DNA of 64,000 nt from Phoenix dactylifera (lineage: Eukaryota > Streptophyta > Magnoliopsida > Arecales > Arecaceae). Of the stretch, positions 48,601-61,799 are shown one piece after another. The translations under genes and the position numbers were made by a program. Below the pieces are notes generated by a model. It ran no database searches. It was not told where the DNA came from and saw only the letters and a list, made by a program, of their open reading frames with translations. Within the stretch, counting starts at the first letter, position 1, and each line of letters opens with the position of its first letter. The stretch spans positions 4,515,775-4,579,774 of the forward strand of contig NC_052409.1 of the NCBI RefSeq assembly GCF_009389715.1. Reading direction: 5' to 3'.

Positions 48601-48989
48601 TTCTTTTATTTATTATTGCAATGTAATGTTATAAGTTTGAACGAAAAGCACATATCCACCTTTGTGGCAAGCTTCCGAGAATGAAGGCCCCCAGATTTAC
48701 TTCCAATCTTCTTTCCACCAATGGACCTTTTAACAGGATTGATAACTGGTGATTGAATCGGAGCTTTTGGTGAACGGGTTGTCTCAACAATCTCCTGTTT
48801 TTCATATAAATTATCCTTCATTGTATGTAGAGGCTTCAGATTGGGAAGGCCATCGGCTGCATGTGACGACTGAGATGCAACAGGTGATGAAAGATTGCTG
48901 GAATTTTCTGCAAAACGTTTTGCAAGTTCTTTGCAAAACTTAGAATAGCAAAATGCATATCTTCCAAGAACTTCCACAAGATCTTCGAG
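45651..48989 (-). pseudogene. ARFGAP2/3-like gene (AGD8/9/10 type), 5'-truncated and frame-broken
   Basis: Five minus-strand exons with GT/AG sites: 48660-48989, 48032-48289, 46620-46727, 46215-46315 and 45651-45851. They encode the linker and C-terminal repeats of plant ARFGAP2/3 proteins: SSNLSSPVASQSS, KRSIGGKKIGSKSGGL, IESLYNQKP, then [29 protein letters not shown] and SALKDIAGETGKKLT with DIQDRIL. The family activates GTP hydrolysis on ARF at COPI-coated Golgi membranes through an N-terminal C-x2-C-x16-C-x2-C zinc finger. No such exon was seen in the next 12 kb upstream. The 46620/46315 junction is out of phase by one base, as if one G of a GG were missing. The stop after DRIL is replaced by a read-through tail of about 28 residues. 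The first exon starts with an unusual GRYAFCYSKFCKELAK stretch. Confidence 0.75.
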
Positions 48990-50529
48990 CTGTTAAGTTA
49001 AAACAGAAAACATGCATACAAAATATTGACAATAATAAACCAGAAATTTAGAATAATAAGCCAAAAATATTAATTTTGCACAAAAGCAAACTTATTTTAT
49101 TGAAAGAGTAGTGGTATCATTTAGGAGAATGATCTGAAAATCCCAAAAAATAAGTTTGGACAGAGTTAGATGAAGTGAGACACTTGAATAAACTGATATC
49201 AGATTTTTGTGAGTTTTTGCACGATTTAACGAGACCGAGAACATGAGGAATTGAAACATGTCATTGCTAGCAATTGCTGATTAAAGCTCATGGCATTTAA
49301 GATAGACTCTAACAACATTTATCTTCAGTGGAAATAAAAAAATTTAAAGCTTTATTTCGAAGTTCTATGACCCTAGCAAAAAAATACCTTAAATACAATA
49401 GAAGAAATAGCAAAAGAAAAGATATAAGAACCTGAAACAGTTGGCCCAGAATTAAACAGATTCGACTTGGTAAAACTGAATACAAACAGTGTGTATAGAA
49501 AACGAGAGGGTGATATGTGCATCACAATGAGATAAAACCAGAAAAGCACCAAACCTACCAACCTGAGAATACTTTATCCATTGTCATGTGAATTCCATCT
49601 ATAAAGAAGCTAATAAAGATGAACTAGTAACCATGACAGGGAAGAGAGCATAAATTATTTAAATTTTGATAGAAAAGTTTGACATCTGACTGTATGAAAA
49701 TATATAGAGGTGTTTGGCCAGGTATATATGTTAGTACCATAATCGGCTACTGGGAAAAAAGAAAAATCTTACAAAAGGTTGAATAAAGCATAAGATAACA
49801 GAGTTACACAAGCTTGATTATCAAATCTTTGGGGTATTGAATGTAAATTTACCTTCATAATAGAACTCTCAAAATACCTACATCTAAATCCAATGTTCAT
49901 TCTTCCAAATGCCAAACCATTCTTATATAAATATATAAATGTAAATCCTAACAACTATATACAAGCATTAATATTTCTTCCATATGAAAACTTTCATGTT
50001 AGAATATACTTATCGAGTTTTGGCTTATTTATGCCCAAAATGCACTTATAAGTTTTGGCTTGTTATGCCCAACACAGAACCTTGAGCAACCTAAGCCCCA
50101 AGTGACCTACGAATTGCCAACTCTATAAGATGCCCTATGCTTATAGAACACTTGCAAAAGTCTCAAAACCCATTTTATGCATAAAGTTTCAATTGTGTGC
50201 AAAATATGGTTTTGAATTTGTGTTGAGGTTGAGAAAAGTTGCCAAAATCCAGCATTCATATGTCTTCTTCTGCCTCTTCTTTTAATTTCCTATGTATTAT
50301 CCCCTCTGTCAATATTTCCTATGTATTATCCCCTCTGTCAATATGATTTGGCAAACATCCCTTCTGCCACCTTCAACTTTAAAAGCAGACGAGAGATGAC
50401 ATTTACTTTTACTGAGCTTGCTAATCTGTTGATAAAACAAGCCTATCAAACATATCCTTCGCATCCTCATTACCAGAGGTCTTCTATGATAATTGTAGCA
50501 TGTAGACCAAGAAGTATGTGTGACAATCT

Positions 50530-50740
50530 AGACTACGGTCCGCCGTACTGGTACCGATCGGCGTACCGGTGGCGGTCCGAACCAGTGCCGTACTAGTGCC
50601 GTACCGGTCCCATACCGGTTCTCCAATGATAAGCTACCGGTACCGGATTCCACGCTGATCCAGTATCGGTTCCAGGCCGAACCGATACGTATCGGTCCAT
50701 ACCGGCTGGTACATATCGGTATGGCAGACCATGATCTAAA
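50530..50740. repeat. GTACCG-rich dispersed repeat, second copy
   Basis: Dense run of TACCGGT, CCGTACTGG and TACCGATC-type words with many short palindromes; same vocabulary as 11730-11925. Confidence 0.6.
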
Positions 50741-51077
50741 TACTCTTGACCATATATATGAATAACCAATAATATATTACAAACATATATTTGTACACCA
50801 TGTAGATATATTTATACATGATATCTCTATGCATGCATATCACAAACAGACACAAGTCATGCCACCATAAGTTTGACCAGTTTTGAGGTCAAATCCAGTC
50901 AGGTCAAATTTGAAGATCAGGATTTCAAAATGAAGATCTTAAACTTTATAAGTATCTGCTATGTCTGAACTATTTAAAATCCAAAAAACATATTTTTTGG
51001 ATATCCCTTGAGTATGCATCAAGCAGTCCCAAAATGGACGATACAAATAGAACTAATGCGACAAAATGCAAAGTAGG

Positions 51078-51079
<2 letters not shown>

Positions 51080-51141
<62 letters not shown>
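51080..51141. repeat. (TA)n microsatellite, about 30 units
   Basis: Uninterrupted alternating TA; likely polymorphic and cruciform-prone. Confidence 0.97.
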
Positions 51142-51144
<3 letters not shown>

Positions 51145-52959
51145 GTACAATGTCTATCTAGAACATCAATCTACTAGTTCTCCTCCCTGTTCATCCCTTT
51201 TTCTAAAACTTATTTCTTATAATCATCTTTTAGAGCTCATCAATAGTCTCGATAGCCGCTCTCCCCACAAGGCCTTGTTCATGCAGTTTAACCCACTTAG
51301 CCATGATCCTTCTAATCCTTAAAAAAGAAAAAAAAAAGTGTGCCATTGTTCACTAATTGATTCCTCTTTGACACTGAAAGGAGTACCATGCCTCTCAAAA
51401 AACAAAATCATAAATTCAAGCTTTTAAACTAGATTGGTCATCTTTAAAAAATGGAAAGAGTTGATGAAATACCTTGGCACATTAAATATCTGATTTCCTA
51501 TCAATGGTCACTTCCATTTCTATGGGAACTCTTATGGCTAAATTTGTCGTAAGACAAACTAATGCAGCTGGAAAGTTTTAGAGACATCTTTATAATAGAT
51601 TTAATTCCTAATAAGGAGAGTGGTTGATGCAGACATAATTAATACTGCTTTAATAATACAAGCAAATATAATTACACTTATCATTTTGGGAACATGGAAT
51701 TTTATCTTACAGCAACTACAAATCTACTGAACCAAACACAGAAAATATGGTTGCAGATGCAGCAACTACAACCACATGTAACCCAATTACATACACTTCC
51801 CAACTACAAAATCCAGAAGCACACATCTACTAGTGTTGTAACTGAGTTTGGTTAACCCGACATAGCCCTACCCGAACTGGTCCATTTGCTATATGCTTAG
51901 TGTCAACATGCACCATGTTAACACCAAGAAAGCATAAAATCTCCTATGAGGATTGCAACCCCTGATTCAAATTAGTTTCTGTCAAGTTGCACTTCTAAGT
52001 TCCTATAGTGGTGGGCTGGGCTTCAGTCCAACTACAAATTATGTTAAAGGGCTTGATAACTCAAGTCCATCTCAATTTTTAAATAAAAGGGTCCCCACTG
52101 ATCCCCATTTTATCTAAGGAATAGTTTTTTGCTCTCTACTTGATCCAACTCACATGCGACCCCAAAACTAATATTGTGCCGGAACCAACATGACTCAAGC
52201 GGGTTCAGGTTTAGTGGCCCGTTTAGCTGTTGGGTTGGGCTGACCTTGTATACAAGATTTCTCACACCATATGATTAGCAGACCAAGCCCATGGACTAAC
52301 CACTAATGTGGACTATGATCACCAAAGAAAGAGGGTAGAACTTGCTCAATTTGCCCTTCATGTCGCCATTCTCCTCACTATTATTTTACACTAGTATCAA
52401 GCACATGTAATGCACCTATCTATGAAAGGGAAAAATAATCAAAGTGTTTAGTCACTCTAGTGGTGTGAAATATCAAATATGTTTGGAATTGTTGGAGAAA
52501 ATTTAATAGAATAGATATAATGGATGGAATGGAAACTATGGATGGCAAGGTTATATATGGTAAAGAATCAAATTCAAATGGGCATGCTCATAAAATTCAA
52601 ATTCAAATTCAAGTGGATTGGTTGCAAAATTTTGAATTCAAGTTGAGTACAAAATCCGTCAAGATTTTCTGTGCCATATAAATCATAGACAAAATGATTG
52701 TGTAATCTTTCCTTTTTTTACTTTTATTGGTTGAAAACTATCCAAAAAAAGTACAAAATTATATACTTGTACAATTTCAAATAAATACAAATATAGCAAA
52801 CCTCTCTCCAGAGGGACTACTGCACCATTACCCAATACAACTTAGAGTCCAGAAATAGTTGCATAATAGTTTGGTAATTATTGCGAAAGTGAAAAAAAAA
52901 TGGTGGATAAGTGATATTTGTTTGATATATTCTTCTTTCTTGAAGAAAAAGGAAAGAGA

Positions 52960-52960
<1 letters not shown>

Positions 52961-52999
<39 letters not shown>
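52961..52999 (+). repeat. (GT)5(GA)n compound microsatellite
   Basis: Five GT units followed by about 14 GA units. Confidence 0.95.
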
Positions 53000-53001
<2 letters not shown>

Positions 53002-55370
53002 GGAGCTTTTAACTAAAATGGATGTTATACCTCACATATTTATTATAAAGAGATCAAATGGATGATTGTGAAATCATATAATACCACTACCAAATAGCCT
53101 ACGGGAAACCTGCATGCCTTCCAACTTGCCAACAAGCCGTTAAGCCCATTCTTGGATAGGCCCACAATGGCCCACTAATTTGGACCACAAATTTAATTAC
53201 AAGGAAAAGGTAACGAGGGTAGTTAGTTCAGCGGCTGCTGTTGATGGGATGAGGGTGCCAATTTATTTGTTTCATTGTTTAGTAGGGACATTAGGTAATC
53301 CAAATAGCTGTTGTTAGAAAAGATACATCCCACCCCTAAGTAGTACCACAGGGCCCCATTAATCATTCACTTGCATGCGAAGAAACTTTGCAACAAATTT
53401 CATCAAGCTTCATCAACTTTAATTCATTTGGGCCACCATTTATAGCCTAAACTAGCCTTCAAATGGGGTGCTACATCACCATACCATCAACCAAACCTTC
53501 CAATGGAAAAGCAACCTAATAGGATTGCCTTCTGCCTGCTCCCCTTCCAAAAGCAAAGCAAACATTTCAAACCGCCAATTATTGTCATATTATTCCTTAA
53601 TATCCAATTGTAATTCTGCAATGTTTTGAATTATGCAGGCAAATGTGATTAGAATATCATTATATTGTTGTATTAAAGAGGGACCTTGGTAGTTGAGATC
53701 TCACATTCGTTTGAGCTATGTTTAGCCATGGCTAACAACACAATCAATTCCTCTAGAACCCTGATCTACGAATTCTCAAACAAGAGTGCTCCCATAGGCC
53801 CCGTCTTTAAATTAATGTAGGTTACATATAAATTAATCATTATGCGCTTCAATCTGCAGTCTAGGTTAAGGAGAATCGAAAGCTATCCTCAAGTTTAAGG
53901 GTTATATCAGTTCATGTTGGACCGCTTGAGTTTAACAGTAGTAATGCAAATAGGCTGGCCTAGTCATGCATATTGAAGGGTCACTAAAACACACCAGTCA
54001 AGCGATGGCTCAAACACCCTTGACCAATTCTATGGAAGGGAATCCCACATGAATAGGATCTCAAACAACTTAACTTCCCTCCGTGATTGTAGAACCGCAT
54101 GACTCTATACTTCTGATGTTATTGTTACGTTCTTGTTACTATCATTCACACTGTACAAACCTGATATAAATATCAGAGACTGCTGTGAACATTTTTAACA
54201 CAGAAAAGAATACATTCAATTTATTCTTCCAATAATGCAGGGTTGGAGGCTGGGCTGGTTGGACCATTGAACATTTTTTGCACAAGTTTATTGGCTGTTA
54301 CAATGGTTATAGCAATTAGTATTTATCCAAATTGCATAGATTGAGATGATCAAGTTTTAGGATAATAATTTATAACAGCTGCCATTGATTGGTACGGAAG
54401 GATAATGGTTGATGACAATAGAGAACCTTGCAAAAATTATATTACCAAATTTTAGTTAACACAGAATTTTAGTGCTCCTTTGGTATTGCTCTTATTTTTA
54501 TTTTTTTAAATAAAAAATGATGAACTATGCCAGAAAATAAGTATGATGAATTTTTTTTATTTTTTAAATTATTTGCAAAATCTTTGGAGCTTTTGGAAGA
54601 AAAGCTATTGCTTCAGCATCGATCTCTATGTGTTGATTCTTTATTTTGTATGGAAACAAAAACATAAAAACAACATCATGCTAAATAGGTCTTTAAATTT
54701 AAAAAAATAATTTATTGTAGTGTAAATAAGAAATAATGGTTGTTACTTCCATTACGCAACATCTTTTGTAATAAAATAATAATTAAAACAAAGAAATAAT
54801 AATGCAGCATAATGAACCTAGCAAGGTTGTATTTCTAGCCTACTAAAGTATTGCATGCGCCCTATATGTATTGTTTTTGAAAAAATAAATTGATAAATGC
54901 TATAGGTATAAAGAATTACAATAATATTTTTAAAATTTTTAATAAAAAAATATTTATTTAGATAAAAAATGATGATAAACGTTATAGGAAGGATTTGGAT
55001 TTTAGATTTTGTGATTAAAAGTCTAAATACCAGATTTTGATGGGATAGAATAAAGTCATAAAGGAATGCTGAGAGATAAAGACGAGACGAAATTGATGAA
55101 TATGGGAGCAAATTTAGTCAACACGCACCGGCCACTGCATCGATATTTTTGCTCTACGGCCCAAGCCAATTACCAATACGGTTTCCAGTAGTGGAAAGTG
55201 TCGCAGAGTTTAACCATTGATGTGGCGCCACATCGGATGGTGACAAATTTGGGAAGCGATTTCGGCTTCACCGTCTTCCCACTAAACTCCAGTCGTTCAG
55301 TTCGCGGCAAAGTCGTGAATGCCGACACCAACTTTTGACCGAAGAGTCGATTATTTGTCCATTGTTCGCG

Positions 55371-55450
55371 TTGAACACGTGTGGGTTAGAGGATTGCGTG
55401 GTTCACGTGGTTGAACACGTGTGGGTCAAAGGATTGCGTTGTCCACGTGG
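55371..55450. promoter_or_regulatory. 40-bp tandem duplication with four CACGTG boxes
   Basis: CACGTG at 55376-55381, 55404-55409, 55416-55421 and 55444-55449, from a duplicated 40-bp unit (55371-55410 and 55411-55450). CACGTG is the G-box bound by bHLH and bZIP factors. No nearby gene start was recognised, so a regulatory role is only a possibility. Confidence 0.45.
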
Positions 55451-55489
55451 TCCAGCCGCCCACGAGAATCACACCAGGGCCCTTTTTGT

Positions 55490-56181
55490 TTCATGCCTTA
55501 ATTTGCGTTGTCCACCTGGTCCAGCAATGCGTCTTGACAGAAAGGTTTCTACCACTGCTATTACTTTCTCTTCTAAGATGGCCAAGGACACCTGGGGTAC
55601 TCTTTCTGCTGTCACAGCGCCCAGGTTTGTCCTAGTCTCTTGGGTACCCCCACCCCTTGGTCATCTCAAAGTGAATTTTGATGGTAGTAGGCCGGCGGAT
55701 GAGGTGTCAGGAGGAGTTGGCTTTGTTATCGGGGACCATCTCGGCAGTTTGATAGCAGCCGGTGGCTGCCGCACGCCGGAATTTACTGTAGTCAGTGCGG
55801 AGCTGCCGGCAGCCTAGGAGGGGATATCCTATGTGAAGCGGGTACTTCGTGCTGAGCACATATGCCTTGAGGGAGACTCCTCTGTGGTGATAGAGTGGAT
55901 TCGGAGAGTGGACAGATATGGAGATGATCATCCTCTCATCCGTAAGATTCGGAGATTGGCTCAGGAGTCGAGCGTTTTCCAGGCTTCACATGTTTTTCAG
56001 GAGGCGAACAGTGCAGCAGACTGGGTCGCCTCATTTGCCACTCGGCACTCCGGAGAGGTCATTTGGACATCGTTAGGAGATATTCCTCCCATCTTGCACT
56101 CTTTACTTTATTTTGATATGGCTGGATGTACTCAACTTAGAGCTATATTAATTGCCGTTTTCACAAAAAAAAAAAAAAAAA
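55490..56181 (+). mobile_element. 5'-truncated LINE with RNase H domain
   Basis: The plus-strand frame reads PPPLGHLKVNFDGS, then GGVGFVIGDHLGSLIAAGG, an in-frame stop (TAG) after SAELPAA, and continues with EGDSSVVIEWIRR and FQEANSAADWVASFATRH. It ends in a 17-base A tail at 56165-56181. This is the best-preserved of the four LINE RNase H ends here. The 5' limit is uncertain. Confidence 0.8.
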
Positions 56182-59100
56182 GATAATATAAATTTTTATA
56201 ACAGTTGTTGTCTATATAAAATAGTTTATATAATGAATTTTACTATGATTAGTTTATTGTGTAACAATTATCGTAATTTACATTCTTAATATTTTAAATA
56301 CCAATTTTTTCCTAAGACCATAGCATCTTTAATACAAAGATAAATACTATTATTTTCCAATCTTAAATAGTCATGTTCCATTATAACTCTACTAGAATAG
56401 CCACAAATAATGATTGTTATGATCTGTTATTTAGTATTATAACTGTCCATTATAATGTAAATTATGGCCATTATTTTTTGTATGTGCCTTACTTCAAATA
56501 AAATATTATTTTTAAAATTAATTTTTTTATCAAATTATCTTCATTAGTAATTGTACATTCAAAACATAATCTTTTTTATCCAAATGAATGGAAAGATAGC
56601 ATTGTTATTTTTCAGTTATTACCTTCTCAAAAATGTAGATGTCACTTTCTCATAATTAACCAAATATGCTAAAACCATTTTCTAGAGGCATCATATTCTT
56701 AAGAATTATCTTTTCAGGAAATACATTCCAGTGTGAAATTTTTTTTCGCAAACCAAATGAGGGTAATAAATGAGGACATTGGGAGATAGTAGATCTCACT
56801 ATACATTCACATTTAACTTGTTCAGAAATGATAATTATTTTATTATATGGGCAATGATCTAGAAGGTTGGTATAGACTTTCATCATAGAGTAGATAGGGA
56901 CACGGTTTAGGTTGTATTGGCATAACTAGGTGCAGATATTTCATTATTATGTTTTTAGCATCCTACACTCATTTTTGCCAGAGAGTAGAATCCAAAAGGT
57001 CCAATTTACGGAAGGGTGGCTTGAAGTTCAGCGTGCAAAAAAATCATTTGGTATGAGTTGATTTGAGTGGTTTACTTTGGATGAACTTGGATTAGCAAGT
57101 TTTGGGTAAAAAGTGATGGTTTGATCTAAATCATTCATTGTTCGCTATGATAAGGTTGTAATTTAGCATGGTGGCATGGTTTACCAATGTATAATACTTC
57201 AACGGCAATTGGTGTCAGCTTTTCTTTTCCATATTATAAAACCAATAAAGATTAATGTTGTCTTGCCATTGCATCTTTAGAAGGTTAAGGGATTTTGTGT
57301 ATTATATTGTAGAACAGAAGAAAATGCAAAAAAGTTGGTTCACAAACTTTTGAATGCAAAACTTGATAATTATCTAGGTTCTTCCTTAGGAACTTGTGGA
57401 TGAATGGCTATTAAATTATTGATTTGGTGCACAAGCTTTCTTGATTTTAGAGAACAAAATCTAGAACGCTTTTATTTAGAAAAAAAAGGGAGGGAGAAAC
57501 CTAAGAAGATATTTATTGCACTCCTTGATAGATATATATATTCCAAGCTCCAAACTCTAGGGATGCACGTTCCCCAACTTGGGTAGCAAAAAACATAACT
57601 TTATACTCCCAATTTTCTACTATATCATAGCATGAATGACTTTGAGCACTACACGTATAGCTAGAGTTTGAAGGCTTCATATATTATTTGTCTATAATTT
57701 AAAAACAAGTTTCTTGATGTTCATCCCCTCTCATGGGCCTCCACTCTTTTTAACAAGACAGTAGTATGAACTAATGACTCACCACACTTCTAATGTCAAC
57801 AAGGCGAGTACTCCAAGGAAAGAGAAAAAATAATAAAGTAAAGACCTCCTAACAAGTATATGTACTTTCCTTCACAAGCATTGCGTAAGCCCATGACTAG
57901 TTTATCCACAAAACTAACCATGGATACAAACCTATGAAAATGTAAATAGTTGCTCTACTTCACCTTCCCTTTTCATGAACTTGCGCCTCTATAACTAATG
58001 CATTTAAAATCTAAATTCCTTATATATTTCAATAGCCATGTCTACAACTTTTCATACCGAATGAATTACTTTTCGTTATTGACATCACATTCAAGTTTAG
58101 CTAAATGTTTTGGTATTGTACACGAAGTACAGTAGATCTCATTGTCGAACACCTCAAGTTCTTTACTCATGGAGTGATGCATTATGGTCTGATGTAGATT
58201 TATAAGCTGTGATGATCTATGTAATTACAAATGTCAATACACTTAACACAAGACAAGGCTTCTTCCTCACCCGTCTCTAGTTCGAAATACAAGCAGGAGC
58301 GAATTGGCAGCACCCCCTCAATCTAACTACAAATCCAGTCATTGATTCATCCTCGATCATTAAGTGGTCAGCCCTCAAAATCTACCTCAAATAAATGATT
58401 CCGGCCCAAGCCGCCCTCAGCTCATATAGTATCTTAATAGACCAATTTATTCACATATAATTTAAATTTTTTAAATCTTTTTATAAGAATTAGAATTAGA
58501 GAAAATCTAACTAAAATCAGGATGAGCTTAATATCTAATATCCTATCACTTTACCAACTTAGCCGGTTAACAACTTCAAAAATTTCTCGAAGCATATATC
58601 AAAAAGAAAATTTAGCTAAAATCAAAATAAGTGCAATACCTCGCATTTGATGACTTTACTAATTTAATTGGTTAATATTTTAAATTTTTTTGAATTATAT
58701 ACAAAAGATATTTATTAGAACAAATTTTTAAGGCAATTCACCAGAATTCAAATGTGTTGTATTTTGAATCAAAAGCTATTTTTTTTTTTTAATACAACAG
58801 CTACTCACTTTATTTTAGTATAGGTACAATCAGCGGAATCAAAATCTGATAAAACTACGAAGGTAGCTATGCTGTGCTGTGCTGCATAGGATGCAATTCA
58901 ATCGGCAGTTCTATCCGTCAAAAAAATTTGTATTCACTTCATGTGAAGACAAAGCAATCAGAAACCGTCCATTCCTCTTTTGTTTGTATCTCCTGCTTTT
59001 CCGGAGATACGACAAATGCATCTTGCCACGTGCTAGTGCGCTAGAAATGTGAGTCTCTATAAAATAATAAAGTGGCTTTCCGCGTGGGATCAAGTGAAAG

Positions 59101-59821
59101 GGAAATGCTCGATTCGTTTCGGCCCACTAAAAACGTGGGCAGAGTCTCCCCATGTGGCCATGTCTGAATTGAATAATGTTCTCTCCCTAAGGGGACCTAA
59201 AAGAGAATTGTACTTAATTAAGGGCCACGATTTGAATCTATAGACTCGATAGAATGGATGGACAGTCGAGATGTCTCCACTTCTCATAATTAGTTTAATG
59301 GATTTTATTGTAAAAATACGGTAGTTCTTCATTGGTAAAGCCTGCGAGGCCCCACAATGAATGTGAGGTGAGAGATGCAAAATTAACGCCCTTGTGGATA
59401 ATTCTTTTCTTCTTTTTTTTTTTTTTGGTACAAGTGGATAATACTTTCAAGGGCGTGGTATCTGCTACATTTGGATGTCATTCCTAAATTATTTCAGGAT
59501 CCGTGCTTCCCTTGCCATGAGCCTTACAGTAGAGGCAGCAATTGAAATGGGTCGGACTAAATACAGACCAGGTCGAATGCAAGATAGATAAAAAGTCTGT
59601 CAATCCGAATGTGATTTGCTTATCAAATGAGTCAAAAATTCAGATACAAATTTGATTGTTTTATTAAACACATAACCTAATCCAATCTATAAGAAGTTGA
59701 ATCAAGTTAAACAAATTAAATGGTTAAACATCGCCACCTCTACTTACATGCTATATATAAATTGTGCAACAAGAGTATGGTACTTCTATTATGTCGTAGA
59801 TTTGAACCATGCCCATCTCTT
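56182..59821. other. AT-rich spacer
   Basis: No gene, RNA gene or transposon end recognised. The frames at 56656-56886, 57404-57586 and 58911-59380 have no recognisable product. Confidence 0.35.
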
Positions 59822-60420
59822 CTTTTTTTTTGTGGATATATCGGTTGTTCACACTAATCTCATATGAGCACAGCCAACTGAATCACTATAAAGTAGACTG
59901 CATAATGGCAGAGAAACATAAGCATGCCTAGTTTAGAGTATCTTCCTTGAATGATGGGCAACAAAAGAGGCGACCTAATCAGCAGCTCTATTCGCCTCAC
60001 GGAGCACGTGTATGGTCTGGAAGGCACAACACTTTCTTAGCAATCACCGAATGTCATTCAGCAGCGAATGCTCAGCCTCGCGCCCCGCCTTCTGGATATG
60101 CTCAATCACCTTGGCTGAGTCTCCCGCGAGGATGATGCACCCCGCCTCAAGCACCTGTCTCACATAGGAGAGCTTTTCCCATGCTATCCTAAGATCCGCC
60201 CCAAGAGCTGACACCTCGAAGAATCGACGTCTTTCGGTAGCGATCAACCTAGAATCCTGGTCTCTGATCACGAATGCCACTCTAACTTTATCTCCACCAA
60301 TAGGCACACTACCGTCGAAATTCATCTTGAGATAGCCAGAAGGTAGAGGCTCTCAAGAAACAAGAACATACCTGGGTGCTGCTATAGCAGAGAAGGAATC
60401 CTAGATGTCCCTAGCCATGC
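59822..60420 (-). mobile_element. LINE 3' end with RNase H remnant
   Basis: A minus-strand frame at 60044-60325 reads LKMNFDGSVPIGG, VAFVIRDQDSRLIA, GADLRIAWEKL and AGDSAKVIEHI. A shifted continuation holds REANRAADQVASFVAHHS. A short A tail is seen as the T run at 59823-59831. Fourth copy of the family in the window. Confidence 0.7.
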
Positions 60421-61500
60421 CCTTCTCTTAAAATGATCGTTAGCAAGCAATTAATTGGCGTTATCAGTATATAGTCCGCAGCTTCTGGGTCCCTACGTGG
60501 ATATTTCTGATGGTTGGCGTCAGTTTAGGATAACCCTGTCTCCATGCTTCAGTTGCATTGTCTTTGCATGTCATTTCTGCCCTCATCTAGTGTCACATAT
60601 TTACGTCTAACCTCAAGTCTAGGTTTAGAAAGCTTGCTATCATCTCAAAAATTATACAGATACATAACTTTCATCACTCAATGGCTCTGGTAGTTAATAG
60701 AGTTCTCCTGATAGCAAAACAGAAGGAAATAAAAATATAATATTTTTATTTTATTTTCAATTTGGGCACTATATCCTAATCATTTTATACTTCAAATGGC
60801 CAGATCTCTCTCTTCATACAGCCAGGCAGCCATGCCTATTCTTTTCCAGATAAATGGAAAGAAAGCTGGGACTCATTACACTTGTATTAAAGTATGTTAA
60901 TCTCCACTTCATTTAACTTAGGTCAACATGTTGTTAACCAAGATCTAGAGGTGAAAATGAGTCCGGCTAAGTTAATTTAAGTTGGTTAAGTAAGATCGAA
61001 AACATACAGAATTTTAACTCATAGTTGGCTAGACTCAAGATCGGCTAGTATCTTCTGAGCGCGAATCATTGTGTCATCCATATGATCCTATTCCAATCAG
61101 TTTGCAAGACACGATCTTTACTGAGCTTAGCCTAATCTGTTAAAGCTAATTTTTATGATTTTTACCAACTATTTTTTGAAAATAATTTAAATAACAAGCA
61201 CTTAAAATAAAAATAATTATTAAAAAATTCTCATCCAGAATGGAGACTCAATCAAATTGAAATTGTTTTGACTCAAATAGAAGCTCTATCCCAATGATCC
61301 ATATCAGGCCAGTGTTTTGATCTATACCCGCGCCATTTAAAATTTGGATCAGAAAATCTGATCCATCCCAACTCTAATTAATTTTTATTAACCCAAATTT
61401 TATTCAAAAATATATTGGATTTGATCGAGTTGTCAAATTGGGTCGTTTTTTGGTCTCAAGCTGACTCAACTATCACATGCGCAGACCGATGAGAAGTTTC
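60421..61500. other. Spacer upstream of the MYC2-like gene
   Basis: AT-rich with a GTTAAATTAGT / GATCCAT-type dispersed repeat at about 60950-61470. Distal promoter elements may lie here, but none was identified with confidence. Confidence 0.35.
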
Positions 61501-61799
61501 GATTACGGTCCACTCACTCGCACCGGGGAACTCCAGCCACCAACTGCCGCCGGTGGCATTCTCGTAAAACAAAGTAAGTCCCACCGAAATCTAAGACGAG
61601 GGGAGGGCATCGCGGTCGTACGGCCGTCCATCTTCGGACGAACCGCAGGATTTCAGCCCCCCGCTTAAATTTAACTTCCGCTGCCAAGTCCCAACCCACA
61701 ACCCGGCTCTCAACCTCCTCTCCCTGCCGAGCTTACCGCCGCCCCGATCCCCGGATTCCCGTTTGTGCGCCGGAGTCGGAGCACCGCCCCGGGCCGCCG
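61501..61799 (+). promoter_or_regulatory. MYC2: Proximal promoter / 5' UTR of the MYC2-like gene
   Basis: Composition changes abruptly to GC-rich about 300 bp before the ATG. A weak TATA-like TTAAATTTAA is at 61666-61675, followed by CT/CCG-rich leader sequence. The start site is not fixed. Confidence 0.45.

Larger units (their letters stand above)
48990..55370. other. Long repeat-rich spacer
   Basis: No gene supported. Holds the GTACCG-rich repeat, a long (TA)n, a (GT)n(GA)n tract and AT-rich DNA. A 30-bp duplication of TTTCCTATGTATTATCCCC lies at 50289-50340. Small frames are chance. I looked for, and did not find, an ArfGAP zinc-finger exon on the minus strand. Confidence 0.4.
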
